Source: JAGLOK01 sp023139005 (GTDB lineage: Bacteria; Bacillota; Clostridia; Christensenellales; UMGS416). Taken from it: 36,812 bases of DNA. Shown here one piece after another: positions 1 through 7,932 of this stretch (position 1 is the first letter of the stretch; each line of letters begins with the position of its first letter). The stretch covers positions 1 through 36,812 of the forward strand of contig DAOWFX010000039.1 in assembly GCA_030637745.1 (NCBI GenBank). Direction: 5' to 3'. A model generated the notes under the pieces. That model was not told the origin of the DNA. It saw only the letters and a list, made by a program, of their open reading frames with translations, and made no database searches. A program made the position numbers and the translations under genes.

Positions 1-1
1 C

Positions 2-472
2 ATTAGTTATGAATATAACGAAGCAGTGCTCAAAGGTTTAGTTGCAGCAGGTATGGATATACCAAAGAAGGGAAATGTGTTATTATCAATAGCAGATACT
101 GATAAACTAGAAGCAATACGCTTAGCTGAGGATCTAATTGGATTAGGATATCGATTGTTTGCAACTAGTGGGACTGCACATACGCTCAATACAAACTTTG
201 TAGCAGCATCACAAATCGGTGGAATTGATGAGGAAGCACCTAACATCAAGCAGATGATACATAGTGAAAATATTGCACTTATCGTCAATACACCCACTCA
301 AGGGCGAGACAGTGAGACAAGTGGCTTCCAGCTTCGACGTATGGCTGTAGAATTTAAGATACCATGCTTAACCTCACTGGACACACTATCTGCACTGGTA
401 CAAAGCTTAAAGCTTGGCATGACCGATGCTGACCTCAAAATAGTTGGGCTTCATGAACTAGGAGAAAATTGA
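2..472 (+). CDS. carB: Carbamoyl-phosphate synthase large subunit, C-terminal part (partial at window start)
   Basis: This is the C-terminal end of the large subunit that makes carbamoyl phosphate from bicarbonate, ATP and ammonia passed from the small subunit, for pyrimidine and arginine synthesis. The frame is open from the window edge, so the true start lies outside. The visible 156 residues form the MGS-like allosteric domain, recognisable from VLLSIADTDK, then LGYRLFATSGTA and IVNTPTQG. The stop overlaps the start of pyrK by one base (TGATG), so the two are translationally linked. Being followed by pyrK, pyrD and pyrE, it is likely the pyrimidine-operon copy. The family assignment is firm; which of two possible paralogues it is cannot be seen. 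Confidence 0.93.
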   Translation: MSYEYNEAVLKGLVAAGMDIPKKGNVLLSIADTDKLEAIRLAEDLIGLGYRLFATSGTAHTLNTNFVAASQIGGIDEEAPNIKQMIHSENIALIVNTPTQGRDSETSGFQLRRMAVEFKIPCLTSLDTLSALVQSLKLGMTDADLKIVGLHELGEN

Positions 473-1248
473 TGGCAAAAAGAATACCGAATTGTAGAAT
501 AACATCTAACGAGTTGGTTGCAGATGATACATACTTAATGCAATTTGAGTGTGTTACAAAAAATGCAACACCAGGTCAATTTGTACACTTAAGAGTCACA
601 GGAAGAGATGACCTTATACTAAGACGACCAATTAGCATCAATTCAATTGATACCAAGAATAATATTATTAAACTCATCATTCAAGCAAAAGGAGAAGGTA
701 CTAAGGCACTATGCGTGCTCAAGGCAGGCGATGTAATGGATATCATATCTCCGACAGGTAGAGGGTATATGTTGAGCAAGAAAGTGAAGAAAGCAGCAGT
801 CATCGGCGGTGGAATCGGTGTTGCTCCTTTAAAGTACTTAATAGAGTATTACAAAAATGTAGAGTTTGATTCTTATCTTGGATTTCGTAGTGATTGCTAT
901 GCATATCAATTAGACGAGTTTAAAGCTCTATCCAATAAATTATATGTATGTACCGATGACGGTACCTATGGTGAAAAGGGATTTGTCACAAACAGATTGG
1001 ACATGAACTTGGAAAAAGAACAATATGATGTTGTATTAGCATGCGGACCAAAACCTATGCTGGGATCGTTGAAGAAAGTCATAGACAAGCATAAAGTACC
1101 TTGTTTTGTATCCTTAGAGGAAAGAATGGGATGCGGTATAGGTTTATGTAAGGTATGTGTCTGCAAAACACAAGAAGATGGCGAAGAAAACTATGAACGT
1201 GTCTGCTTGGATGGTCCGGTGTTTGATATCAACAAGGTGGTGTTGTGA
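472..1248 (+). CDS. pyrK: Dihydroorotate dehydrogenase B, electron-transfer subunit
   Basis: This 258-residue iron-sulfur flavoprotein passes electrons from dihydroorotate oxidation in PyrD to NAD+. It has an FAD-binding barrel with RPISINS at about residues 52-58, an NAD-binding region with the glycine motif GGGIG at about 112-116, and a C-terminal [2Fe-2S] motif with Cys221, Cys226, Cys229 and Cys245. I chose the ATG at 472 rather than the TTG three bases upstream, because the ATG overlaps the carB stop and sits at good spacing from GGAGA at 461-465. It overlaps the next gene by one base. Its presence shows that the neighbouring PyrD is the class 1B, NAD-dependent type common in Firmicutes. 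Confidence 0.95.
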   Translation: MAKRIPNCRITSNELVADDTYLMQFECVTKNATPGQFVHLRVTGRDDLILRRPISINSIDTKNNIIKLIIQAKGEGTKALCVLKAGDVMDIISPTGRGYMLSKKVKKAAVIGGGIGVAPLKYLIEYYKNVEFDSYLGFRSDCYAYQLDEFKALSNKLYVCTDDGTYGEKGFVTNRLDMNLEKEQYDVVLACGPKPMLGSLKKVIDKHKVPCFVSLEERMGCGIGLCKVCVCKTQEDGEENYERVCLDGPVFDINKVVL

Positions 1249-2153
1249 TGAATTTAAAAGTAGATATTTGCGGGAAAACTTTGAAGAATCCGGTAATAGC
1301 AGCATCAGGGTGTTTTGGCTTCGGAAGAGAAATGTCGATTCAGTATGACTTAAATACTCTAGGTGGTATCGCACTCAAAGCTGTTACTGCACAGAAACGC
1401 ATTGGTAATCCACCACCGAGAATCGCAGAGACACCATCAGGTATGCTCAATGCAGTAGGTTTGCAAAACTCTGGAGTGGATCAATTTATAGTTAAAGAAA
1501 TGCCATTTTTAGATAAGCTCGACACAATACTCTTTGCAAATGTAGCAGGAAGTACTATTGAAGAATATATTGAAGTTACAGAAAAGCTTCAAAATATTGC
1601 AGTAGACTTTATTGAACTCAATATATCTTGTCCCAATGTTAAAGAAGGTGGCAATGCTTTTGGAGCAGAACCGGATACGATATACAAAGTTGTAAAACAA
1701 GTAAAAAAGGTATCCAAACAACCGCTTATTGTTAAACTCTCTCCGAACACAGTGGATATTGCAGCCAACGCCGTCGCAGCACAAGAAGCAGGCGCAGATG
1801 GAATATCTTTGATTAATACACTTATTGGTATGTCTGTGGATGTAGATAGAAAGCGTCCGATACTTGCAAACATTTCAGGAGGGCTTTCAGGTCCTGCAAT
1901 CAAGCCTGTGGCACTTTCTATGGTCTATAAGGTAGCACAAGCAGTCTCGATACCAATTATCGGCATGGGTGGTATTATGACGGGTCGCGATGCAGTGGAG
2001 TTTTTATTGTGCGGTGCAACAGCTGTGATGTGCGGAACATTGAACCTTATTGAACCCGATGGAATACCAAATGTAATCGCTGGAATTGAAGAATATATGA
2101 CACAACACAAAATAGACGACATCAATGAACTCATTGGTGGGTTAATCGTATAA
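1248..2153 (+). CDS. pyrD: Dihydroorotate dehydrogenase B, catalytic subunit
   Basis: This 301-residue FMN enzyme oxidises dihydroorotate to orotate, the fourth step of pyrimidine synthesis. It is a TIM barrel with the signature IELNISCPN near residue 122-130. Cys128 is the base expected of class 1B enzymes, where class 2 enzymes have serine. The glycine-rich FMN phosphate site IIGMGGI follows near the C-terminus. The ATG at 1248 overlaps the pyrK stop in TGATG and is preferred over the GTG three bases upstream. Partnership with pyrK directly upstream supports an NAD-linked heterotetramer. Nothing looks truncated. Confidence 0.96.
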   Translation: MNLKVDICGKTLKNPVIAASGCFGFGREMSIQYDLNTLGGIALKAVTAQKRIGNPPPRIAETPSGMLNAVGLQNSGVDQFIVKEMPFLDKLDTILFANVAGSTIEEYIEVTEKLQNIAVDFIELNISCPNVKEGGNAFGAEPDTIYKVVKQVKKVSKQPLIVKLSPNTVDIAANAVAAQEAGADGISLINTLIGMSVDVDRKRPILANISGGLSGPAIKPVALSMVYKVAQAVSIPIIGMGGIMTGRDAVEFLLCGATAVMCGTLNLIEPDGIPNVIAGIEEYMTQHKIDDINELIGGLIV

Positions 2154-2163
2154 AAGGGGAATC

Positions 2164-2835
2164 ATGAACTACAAACAAGAATTTATCGAATTTATGGTAC
2201 GCTCAGATGTTTTGACTTTTGGGGACTTCACTACAAAAAGCGGAAGGAAAACTCCGTACTTTGTTAATACCGGAAAGTATAAGACAGGAGCACAGATTTC
2301 TAAACTTGGAGATTACTATGCTGCATGTATTAAAGAACACATAAATGATGAAGTCGATGCACTTTTTGGTCCTGCTTATAAGGGTATTCCTTTAGCAGTC
2401 ACTACAGCATCTTCACTTTTTAGAAACTATGAAATGGATATATCCTATACATTCAACAGAAAAGAAGCAAAAGATCATGGAGAAGGTGGGACAATTGTTG
2501 GATACAAGCCCAAAGATGGTGATAAAATCGTAATTATCGAAGACGTAATTACTGCAGGTACATCTATAAGAGAAAGTGTACCACTACTTAAGTCGATTGC
2601 TGATGTTGATATAACTTCTGTTGTGATTTCTGTTGACAGATTAGAACGCGGTAAAGGTGATAAAACAACACTGCAAGAGATAAAAGATGATTTTGGAATA
2701 AAAACATACTCTATAGTTAATACTCATGATATTATCGAATACCTCCACAATAAAGAAATTGATGGTAAGGTAATAATTAATGATGATATGAAGGCTAAGA
2801 TGAAAGAGTATATGGCGCTGTATTGTGTAAGCTGA
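2164..2835 (+). CDS. pyrE: Orotate phosphoribosyltransferase
   Basis: This 223-residue enzyme joins orotate to PRPP to make orotidine 5'-phosphate. The PRPP-binding motif is IIEDVITAGTS at residues 124-134, and the flexible catalytic loop RKEAKDHGEGG lies at 99-109. It starts 10 bases after pyrD with AAGGGG just upstream, so it belongs to the same operon. I see no clear terminator in the roughly 100 bases after it, and no pyrF in the window (it may lie upstream). Length and motifs are typical of the family. Confidence 0.96.
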   Translation: MNYKQEFIEFMVRSDVLTFGDFTTKSGRKTPYFVNTGKYKTGAQISKLGDYYAACIKEHINDEVDALFGPAYKGIPLAVTTASSLFRNYEMDISYTFNRKEAKDHGEGGTIVGYKPKDGDKIVIIEDVITAGTSIRESVPLLKSIADVDITSVVISVDRLERGKGDKTTLQEIKDDFGIKTYSIVNTHDIIEYLHNKEIDGKVIINDDMKAKMKEYMALYCVS

Positions 2836-2879
2836 TACATGTATTTATCAAATAATTATTACGTAACACATTCGCAATA

Positions 2880-2908
2880 TTTACAATCACATAAAAAAAG
2901 AATATAAT
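2880..2908 (+). promoter_or_regulatory. Predicted sigma-A promoter for the 308-aa exported protein
   Basis: TTTACA (2880-2885) and TATAAT (2903-2908) are separated by 17 bases and lie 32 bases before the start codon of the next gene. This suggests that the gene is transcribed apart from the pyr operon. Confidence 0.6.
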
Positions 2909-2940
2909 ATATCTAATAATAAATAACTCTGGAAAACAAG

Positions 2941-3867
2941 ATGACTAAAAAGAAAGACAAGCTAAGAATATTTGCAGTTACATTTGTAATAATCAATGTC
3001 ATTTCTATTATGATGACTTGTTTTCATTTTTCATTTACTCAAGCTTTTGCAAATACACCAAACCCAACACAACAACCGCAAGAATCATTTGAAGATATGT
3101 ATGCATATGTTTTGGATGACGTATCTAATGATAGCTATCAAAAATTACAATATATATATGAAGCATTTAGTATCGAAGTACGATTTGATATGGAAGAATA
3201 TGATCGTGGGCAATATTCAAGAAAGACAGAAAATTTACCTTTAAGTCAATATGATTTTGCAATTGATCAAACCTATCGTTTTTTGAACCTTTTAGGTACG
3301 GATGATATTTCAAAAGAGATAATGAAGAATTCATTGTTCAAGGTCCATAATGTAGCATTTACTTATTATAGGCAAAACAGCAGAGTACAAGGACTCAATG
3401 ATATCAATGGTGGCAATATCATGATAGCCTACGAAGTCAATGGATACGATCCCGACAAACTTCTTGCAACATACTTAGAGGAAGCCTCCGACAATATCTT
3501 CAATAGAAATAGACTCAGTCTGATTAAGTTTCGAACACATAACAAATTCAGAAGATATCGTGAAGAACTTATTGACGGAGAAGAGTCATTGATTTCACAA
3601 ATCAGTGGATTCGTCTCAGAATCTTATGAGGATTACAAGCAAAATCTATATAAAAACGGATTACTTGATAGCCTGTCATATGAGGAAAAATATGATGACA
3701 TGAATGCATATTTCAAAGGACTTTTCTTGAATCATGATAATTTTTGGGAAAAGTATGATGAATATGAGATTATACAAGATAAAACACATGCTATCATAGA
3801 TGAACTCTCTAGCATCAATGAAAGCTGGACGTTGGAATACTTTAAGAACTTGAGTTATCCCAAATAG
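2941..3867 (+). CDS. Unrecognised exported or membrane-anchored protein, 308 aa
   Basis: I do not recognise this family. The N-terminus is lysine-rich (MTKKKDK), followed by a hydrophobic segment at about residues 9-37 and an AFA-N site that looks like a signal-peptidase cleavage site. The mature part begins with a short Pro/Gln/Thr stretch and continues as a highly charged protein, rich in Asp, Glu, Lys, Tyr and Asn, with much predicted helix and no cysteine-based lipobox. It contains no enzyme motif I can name. It has its own promoter and a terminator behind it, so it is monocistronic. The DNA composition resembles that of its neighbours. It could be a cell-surface or wall-associated factor; that is only inference. 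Confidence 0.75.
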   Translation: MTKKKDKLRIFAVTFVIINVISIMMTCFHFSFTQAFANTPNPTQQPQESFEDMYAYVLDDVSNDSYQKLQYIYEAFSIEVRFDMEEYDRGQYSRKTENLPLSQYDFAIDQTYRFLNLLGTDDISKEIMKNSLFKVHNVAFTYYRQNSRVQGLNDINGGNIMIAYEVNGYDPDKLLATYLEEASDNIFNRNRLSLIKFRTHNKFRRYREELIDGEESLISQISGFVSESYEDYKQNLYKNGLLDSLSYEEKYDDMNAYFKGLFLNHDNFWEKYDEYEIIQDKTHAIIDELSSINESWTLEYFKNLSYPK

Positions 3868-3892
3868 AATTATGTTATAGCGAACATAGAAA

Positions 3893-3921
3893 AACCCTCA
3901 TATATATGAGGGTTTTATTAA
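3893..3921. terminator. Bidirectional rho-independent terminator
   Basis: A perfect 10-bp stem (AACCCTCATA / TATGAGGGTT, two-base loop, 3893-3914) is followed by TTATTAATT on the plus strand and preceded by AAAAA, which becomes a U-run on the minus strand. It sits between two convergent genes and can serve both. Confidence 0.85.
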
Positions 3922-5043
3922 TTAATCGATACTTCTGATGTAACACCTTCGTCTTCTATGCTGTCGCTTTTCAAAGTATTTCCATTGAGACCGAACTTTA
4001 GTATTCGTTTCAAGCTCTGGATTAGTTTCTGCAAATTTGATATCAAATTTCTTTCCAGATTTCATCACAGCATCCATTATAATTGCATTCAATCCAAGTC
4101 CTTGCAATTCGGGTATTACCCCAACCAAATATAGATCTAAGACTTCAATTTTGTTTCTAGCTCGCAAGAAATGGAATATCCCAAATGGTAGTAAGTTGCC
4201 ATTTGCGATACGGGCTGCCTTTGTAAAGGAAGGGAAACATAGACCAAAGCCAACAATTTTGTCATTCTTATCTGCGATTAATTTCAAGAAATGTGGATTC
4301 GCAAATGTAATGTTTTCTTTTATTGCCTGATCAATTTGTTTCTGCGAAAGTGGGGTAGTGCCATATAGTTCTTTATATGCATCTGTCCAAACATCAAACA
4401 TACCGTCTAGATGTTTTTTTGCATCATTTATCTTCGTAAATTCTAATAATTTATATTCACTACGTTTAAGTACTATTTCTGAAATTCGAGATAGCAAAGA
4501 GGTTGCTTTTTCTGTAACTTTTACCTGATATTCTACCCAGTCTGCATCTTTTTTAAATCCCAATGAATCCATATGGTCAACATAATATTCATAATTATAT
4601 AGGGTGACAAGTGTGCTCTGCTCTTCAAATCCTTCAATCAACATTCCTTCGTAATCAAGGTCTGTAAATCCTATAGGTCCTTGAATTTCAGTCATACCAA
4701 GCGATTTGCCAAATTCAGTTACTGCATTAATAAGTGCTTTGGATACTTCTTTGTCATCAATGAAATCAAATCGAGTGATACGCACGACTTTGTTATTCCA
4801 TACATCGTTGGCCCTATTGTTTACAATGGCACCGACACGCCCTACAATTTTATTATCTTTATATGCAAGAAACCATGCTGTATCACAATATTCTGATGCA
4901 TAATTTTTCTCTTCAATCATGAGATTACGCTCATTATCACGAAATGGTGGCGCCCAGTACTTGTTTCCTTTATATAAATCAAAAAAGAAATTTACAAAAT
5001 TCCTGCGATCTTTTGCTGTAGTTGCTTGTCTAATTTCTATCAT
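3922..5043 (-). CDS. GNAT-like acetyltransferase family protein, 373 aa
   Basis: The protein resembles the large GNAT-fold N-acetyltransferase family seen in many bacteria (about 370-380 residues). The N-terminal half has the pattern WAPPFRDNE followed by AWFLAYKDNKIVGRVGAI, as in a GNAT core strand. The middle contains QGPIGFTDLDYEGMLIEGF. The C-terminal half has a second GNAT-like region (KIVGFGLCFPS, then VGVIPELQGLGLNAIIM). The substrate is unknown. The start lies 2 bases after the stop of the degV-like gene upstream, with GGTGA as ribosome site, so the two are co-transcribed. The last residues are unusually basic (KRQHRRRRCYIR). Fold-level assignment only. Confidence 0.8.
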   Translation of the reverse strand: MIEIRQATTAKDRRNFVNFFFDLYKGNKYWAPPFRDNERNLMIEEKNYASEYCDTAWFLAYKDNKIVGRVGAIVNNRANDVWNNKVVRITRFDFIDDKEVSKALINAVTEFGKSLGMTEIQGPIGFTDLDYEGMLIEGFEEQSTLVTLYNYEYYVDHMDSLGFKKDADWVEYQVKVTEKATSLLSRISEIVLKRSEYKLLEFTKINDAKKHLDGMFDVWTDAYKELYGTTPLSQKQIDQAIKENITFANPHFLKLIADKNDKIVGFGLCFPSFTKAARIANGNLLPFGIFHFLRARNKIEVLDLYLVGVIPELQGLGLNAIIMDAVMKSGKKFDIKFAETNPELETNTKVRSQWKYFEKRQHRRRRCYIRSID

Positions 5044-5045
5044 TG

Positions 5046-5933
5046 TTAATCACCATCATTTATTTCTTTACCCATAAAGCATGCAGCTAGTGTATTGGGT
5101 CCGCAGTGTGCACCAATTACAGGACCGATGAATTGGATATAAACTTTTTTAAAGGTACAGTGTACCTTTATCATATCAAGTAATTTATTTGCATCTTCTT
5201 CACAATCAGCATGAAGGATAATCAATGTATTGTTTTCACAATCTTCAGCGTTTGCAACTGTCAACTCCATAATGCGTCGAATTGCTTTTTTGCGTCCTTT
5301 TGCTTTTTCTAGAGAGACTATTTTTCCTTCATTATTAATAGTCAGAATCGGTTTTACTTGCATCATAGATCCCATCATAGCCTGGGTAGATGAGATTCTT
5401 CCACCACGTTTTAGATGATTTAGGTCATCTACAGTGAAGTATCCGTGTGCACGTTTATAATTATTCTCTACCCAATCTGCAACTTCATCCAATGGTTTTC
5501 CTGTATCATACATTTTAAGGGCTTCAATTAATAGTACAGCCATGGGTGCTGAAATACGCAAAGTATTTACGATTCGCAAAGTTCGTTCGGGAAACTCCTC
5601 ACGAAGAGTCGAGGCAGCAGCACTCAAAAAGCTAAATGCAGCAGATAATTCTGAAGAAAAAGCGATAAATAAAACATCCTTACCATCTTCAAGATAGGGG
5701 CGTAATAATTCCTCGTAATAATTGGGTGGGTATGTGGACGTTGATGGCATTGCGCCATTACGTACTTTTTCAAAAAAACTTTTAAATTTAAATGTTTCTC
5801 CCAAATCATAGAAGTGCTCTTCATCTTCTAATGTATAGGGCATGGGAACAAATGGAATGTTGTATTTTTTCAGCAATTCTAATGGAAGGTCACTATTGCT
5901 ATCTGTTACTAATTGATAATTGGTATTCTTCAT
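5046..5933 (-). CDS. DegV family fatty-acid-binding protein
   Basis: This is a 295-residue DegV (YitS/YviA type) protein. The family binds a fatty acid between two domains, and some members supply acyl chains to fatty-acid kinase FakA as FakB. Recognisable pieces are the start YQLVTDSNSDLPLELL, the substrate-contact motif MPSTSTYP, then LFIAFSSELSAAFS and DLNHLKRGGRISS. It is the first gene of a two-gene minus-strand operon with the acetyltransferase. It has a strong ribosome site (AAGGAGA) and a predicted promoter upstream. No fakA is nearby, so the exact role stays open. Confidence 0.92.
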   Translation of the reverse strand: MKNTNYQLVTDSNSDLPLELLKKYNIPFVPMPYTLEDEEHFYDLGETFKFKSFFEKVRNGAMPSTSTYPPNYYEELLRPYLEDGKDVLFIAFSSELSAAFSFLSAAASTLREEFPERTLRIVNTLRISAPMAVLLIEALKMYDTGKPLDEVADWVENNYKRAHGYFTVDDLNHLKRGGRISSTQAMMGSMMQVKPILTINNEGKIVSLEKAKGRKKAIRRIMELTVANAEDCENNTLIILHADCEEDANKLLDMIKVHCTFKKVYIQFIGPVIGAHCGPNTLAACFMGKEINDGD

Positions 5934-5975
5934 AAATTCTTCTCCTTCAGTATGTATATTATAAATGATTTATTA

Positions 5976-6004
5976 ATTATACACGCTAAAGTATTGAGTT
6001 ACAA
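5976..6004 (-). promoter_or_regulatory. Predicted sigma-A promoter for the degV operon
   Basis: On the minus strand TTGTAA (6004-5999) and TATAAT (5981-5976) are separated by 17 bases, about 45 bases upstream of the DegV start codon. Confidence 0.6.
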
Positions 6005-6036
6005 TATGAGTTCATCTTATGATTTGCTAATAAAAA

Positions 6037-7791
6037 CTATTCTGTAATATCCTTGAATTGAGCAAAAGCTTCTTTGGTACATGTGACATGTGTTGTTGCA
6101 TTTGTAAGGTATATGACATAGCCTGGTTTTGCACCATTAGGCTTTCTCACATTTCTTTTTTTTGTATAGTCTACAGGGACATGCGAGGAGTTTCTAGCCT
6201 TTGAAAACCATGTAGCAAGAAACGCACCATCTTTAATAGCACTATCAGAGACAGCATTATTTTTCTGACGTATAATAACATGTGAACCAGGAATGTCTTT
6301 TGTATGTAGCCAGATATCATCACCGCGGGCAAAACGCATTGTAAGTTCATCATTTTGCTTGTTATTGCGACCGACATAAATATCGTGATTATCAGAAGAC
6401 AGAAAATGATGCGGCTTGGATGCAGGGAGTTTTCTAGATGTTTTCTTAGAAGATTTTTTTATATACCCACCTTGCTTCAGTTCTGTTTGTATTTCAATTG
6501 CCAAATCTTCACTGTCACATTGATCAATTAGATGAAGGGTGCTTTCAAGGTAGTTTACTTCATTAGTAGTTTTCTTGATTTGATTATGTGCAAGGCTTAT
6601 CGCAGTTTTCAACTTTTTGTACTTCTTAAAAAACCTTGCTGCATTACTGGAAGCACTTTTCCTTGGATCCAATGGTACAGTAATTGTATCTTCTTTTTCA
6701 GAGTAGAAGTTTTGTAGATCAATTTCACTAGCACCTTTTGGTACGAGGTATGCAAAACTAGTTATAAGTTCTCCATAGAGCTTATATTTATCGAGGCTTT
6801 TTTCATCTGTTAGGATATTTTGCTGTTTTGCAAGCTTTCGAACAGAACGATCTAGCTGTGTTTTTACGCTCTGCCTTAACGAAGACACTCTCCTTGCAAT
6901 GTTGTCGCGTAATGCACGCATTTTGTAAAAATCATCAATAAGTTGGTTGATGGATTCATATTTTTTATGATGGATACTAGGGGCATTTACAAGTAGCGTA
7001 AAATCAATCATTGTATTTGCATCATCATATATTGCATAGTATTTAATATTATTGCTAAATAATACATTATAGAAATTATAGATTTCCTCAGATAATGCAA
7101 CAAGTTGCTCATCGGATAATCGAGAAAAGGGAGCATCGATATCAGCAATATCCTGAACAAGATAGATTAATGTCTTTTTTGATAATCCGGATATTTTACT
7201 TTGCAATGTATTTATAATAGGGGATTCAATGTTTGCAAGAAATAATCTATAGAAATCATCTGCTGAAAGACTCTTTGGATTCACCTTATCTTGAGGTGGT
7301 GGGGGTATGTATTCTAGAGTGGGCATAACTTGTCGCACACGACTCTTGTTTTCATCGACACGCTTTGCAGATTCAACGATGATATTATTATCATCAACCA
7401 ATATAATGTTGGAGTGCCTTCCCATCATTTCACAATACAGATAATAAACAGACTCTTGTCCCAGCTCGTTACGAGCAGCAATTTTGATTTTGATGATACG
7501 CTCCATATCAATTTGCTTGATGGAAGTGATTCTTCCTGCGATGAGCCGTTTTCTTAGCAACATGCAAAACATGGGTGGTTTTTCAGGATTCATTGTAGCT
7601 TCCGATACAATGTGCATACGTGCATACGATGAGGAAGCCGAAAGCAGTAGTCGATAATTATTTCGATTCGCACGAATAAGCAAGGTAATTTGATACTTTT
7701 CACCTTGTGATACTTTTTCTATGCGTCCGCCGGAGAGCAAATTATTGAGCTCATTTGCTACTGCGTATAGGGATGTTGCATCCAATGCCAT
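6037..7791 (-). CDS. rqcH: RqcH / NFACT-family ribosome quality control protein (formerly fibronectin-binding FbpA)
   Basis: RqcH binds stalled 50S subunits carrying peptidyl-tRNA and directs alanine tailing of the nascent chain so that it is degraded. The 584 residues contain the NFACT-N domain (MALDATSLYAVANELN, then KPPMFCMLLRKRL near 71-82), a long helical coiled-coil middle section, and the NFACT-R (DUF814) domain near the C-terminus with IYVGRNNKQND and DDIWLHTKDIPGSHV. The pair essential in B. subtilis RqcH, Asp97-Arg98, appears here as Glu97-Arg98 with identical numbering. The gene is transcribed divergently from dinB and stands alone. Older annotations call this family a fibronectin-binding protein; the intracellular role is the better supported one. 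Confidence 0.94.
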   Translation of the reverse strand: MALDATSLYAVANELNNLLSGGRIEKVSQGEKYQITLLIRANRNNYRLLLSASSSYARMHIVSEATMNPEKPPMFCMLLRKRLIAGRITSIKQIDMERIIKIKIAARNELGQESVYYLYCEMMGRHSNIILVDDNNIIVESAKRVDENKSRVRQVMPTLEYIPPPPQDKVNPKSLSADDFYRLFLANIESPIINTLQSKISGLSKKTLIYLVQDIADIDAPFSRLSDEQLVALSEEIYNFYNVLFSNNIKYYAIYDDANTMIDFTLLVNAPSIHHKKYESINQLIDDFYKMRALRDNIARRVSSLRQSVKTQLDRSVRKLAKQQNILTDEKSLDKYKLYGELITSFAYLVPKGASEIDLQNFYSEKEDTITVPLDPRKSASSNAARFFKKYKKLKTAISLAHNQIKKTTNEVNYLESTLHLIDQCDSEDLAIEIQTELKQGGYIKKSSKKTSRKLPASKPHHFLSSDNHDIYVGRNNKQNDELTMRFARGDDIWLHTKDIPGSHVIIRQKNNAVSDSAIKDGAFLATWFSKARNSSHVPVDYTKKRNVRKPNGAKPGYVIYLTNATTHVTCTKEAFAQFKDITE

Positions 7792-7820
7792 AAATAACCT
7801 CGATAAAATATTGTAAATGT

Positions 7821-7829
7821 ATTATAGCA
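7821..7829 (-). promoter_or_regulatory. Predicted extended -10 promoter for rqcH
   Basis: On the minus strand TGCTATAAT (an extended -10) ends about 30 bases before the rqcH start. No good -35 hexamer at 17 bases is visible, which is common with extended -10 promoters. Confidence 0.45.
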
Positions 7830-7873
7830 TAAATTGACATGGTTTTTGCTTAACAAATAATGAGAATGAACTG

Positions 7874-7902
7874 TTGCTAAACACGAACATATGTTTTATA
7901 AT
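7874..7902 (+). promoter_or_regulatory. Promoter of the Y-family polymerase gene
   Basis: TTGCTA (7874-7879) and TATAAT (7897-7902) are separated by 17 bases, about 30 bases before the start codon. The spacer carries a LexA box, so the promoter should be silent until DNA damage. Confidence 0.7.
7884..7897 (+). promoter_or_regulatory. LexA (DinR) operator, SOS box
   Basis: CGAACATATGTTTT fits the Gram-positive LexA consensus CGAAC-N4-GTTCG with two mismatches at the right end, and its core GAACATATGTT is nearly palindromic. It lies between the -35 and -10 of the promoter in front of an SOS-type polymerase, where a bound repressor would block RNA polymerase. Confidence 0.75.
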
Positions 7903-7932
7903 GTGGGTATAGTAATTTAAGGAGAGCTTGAA

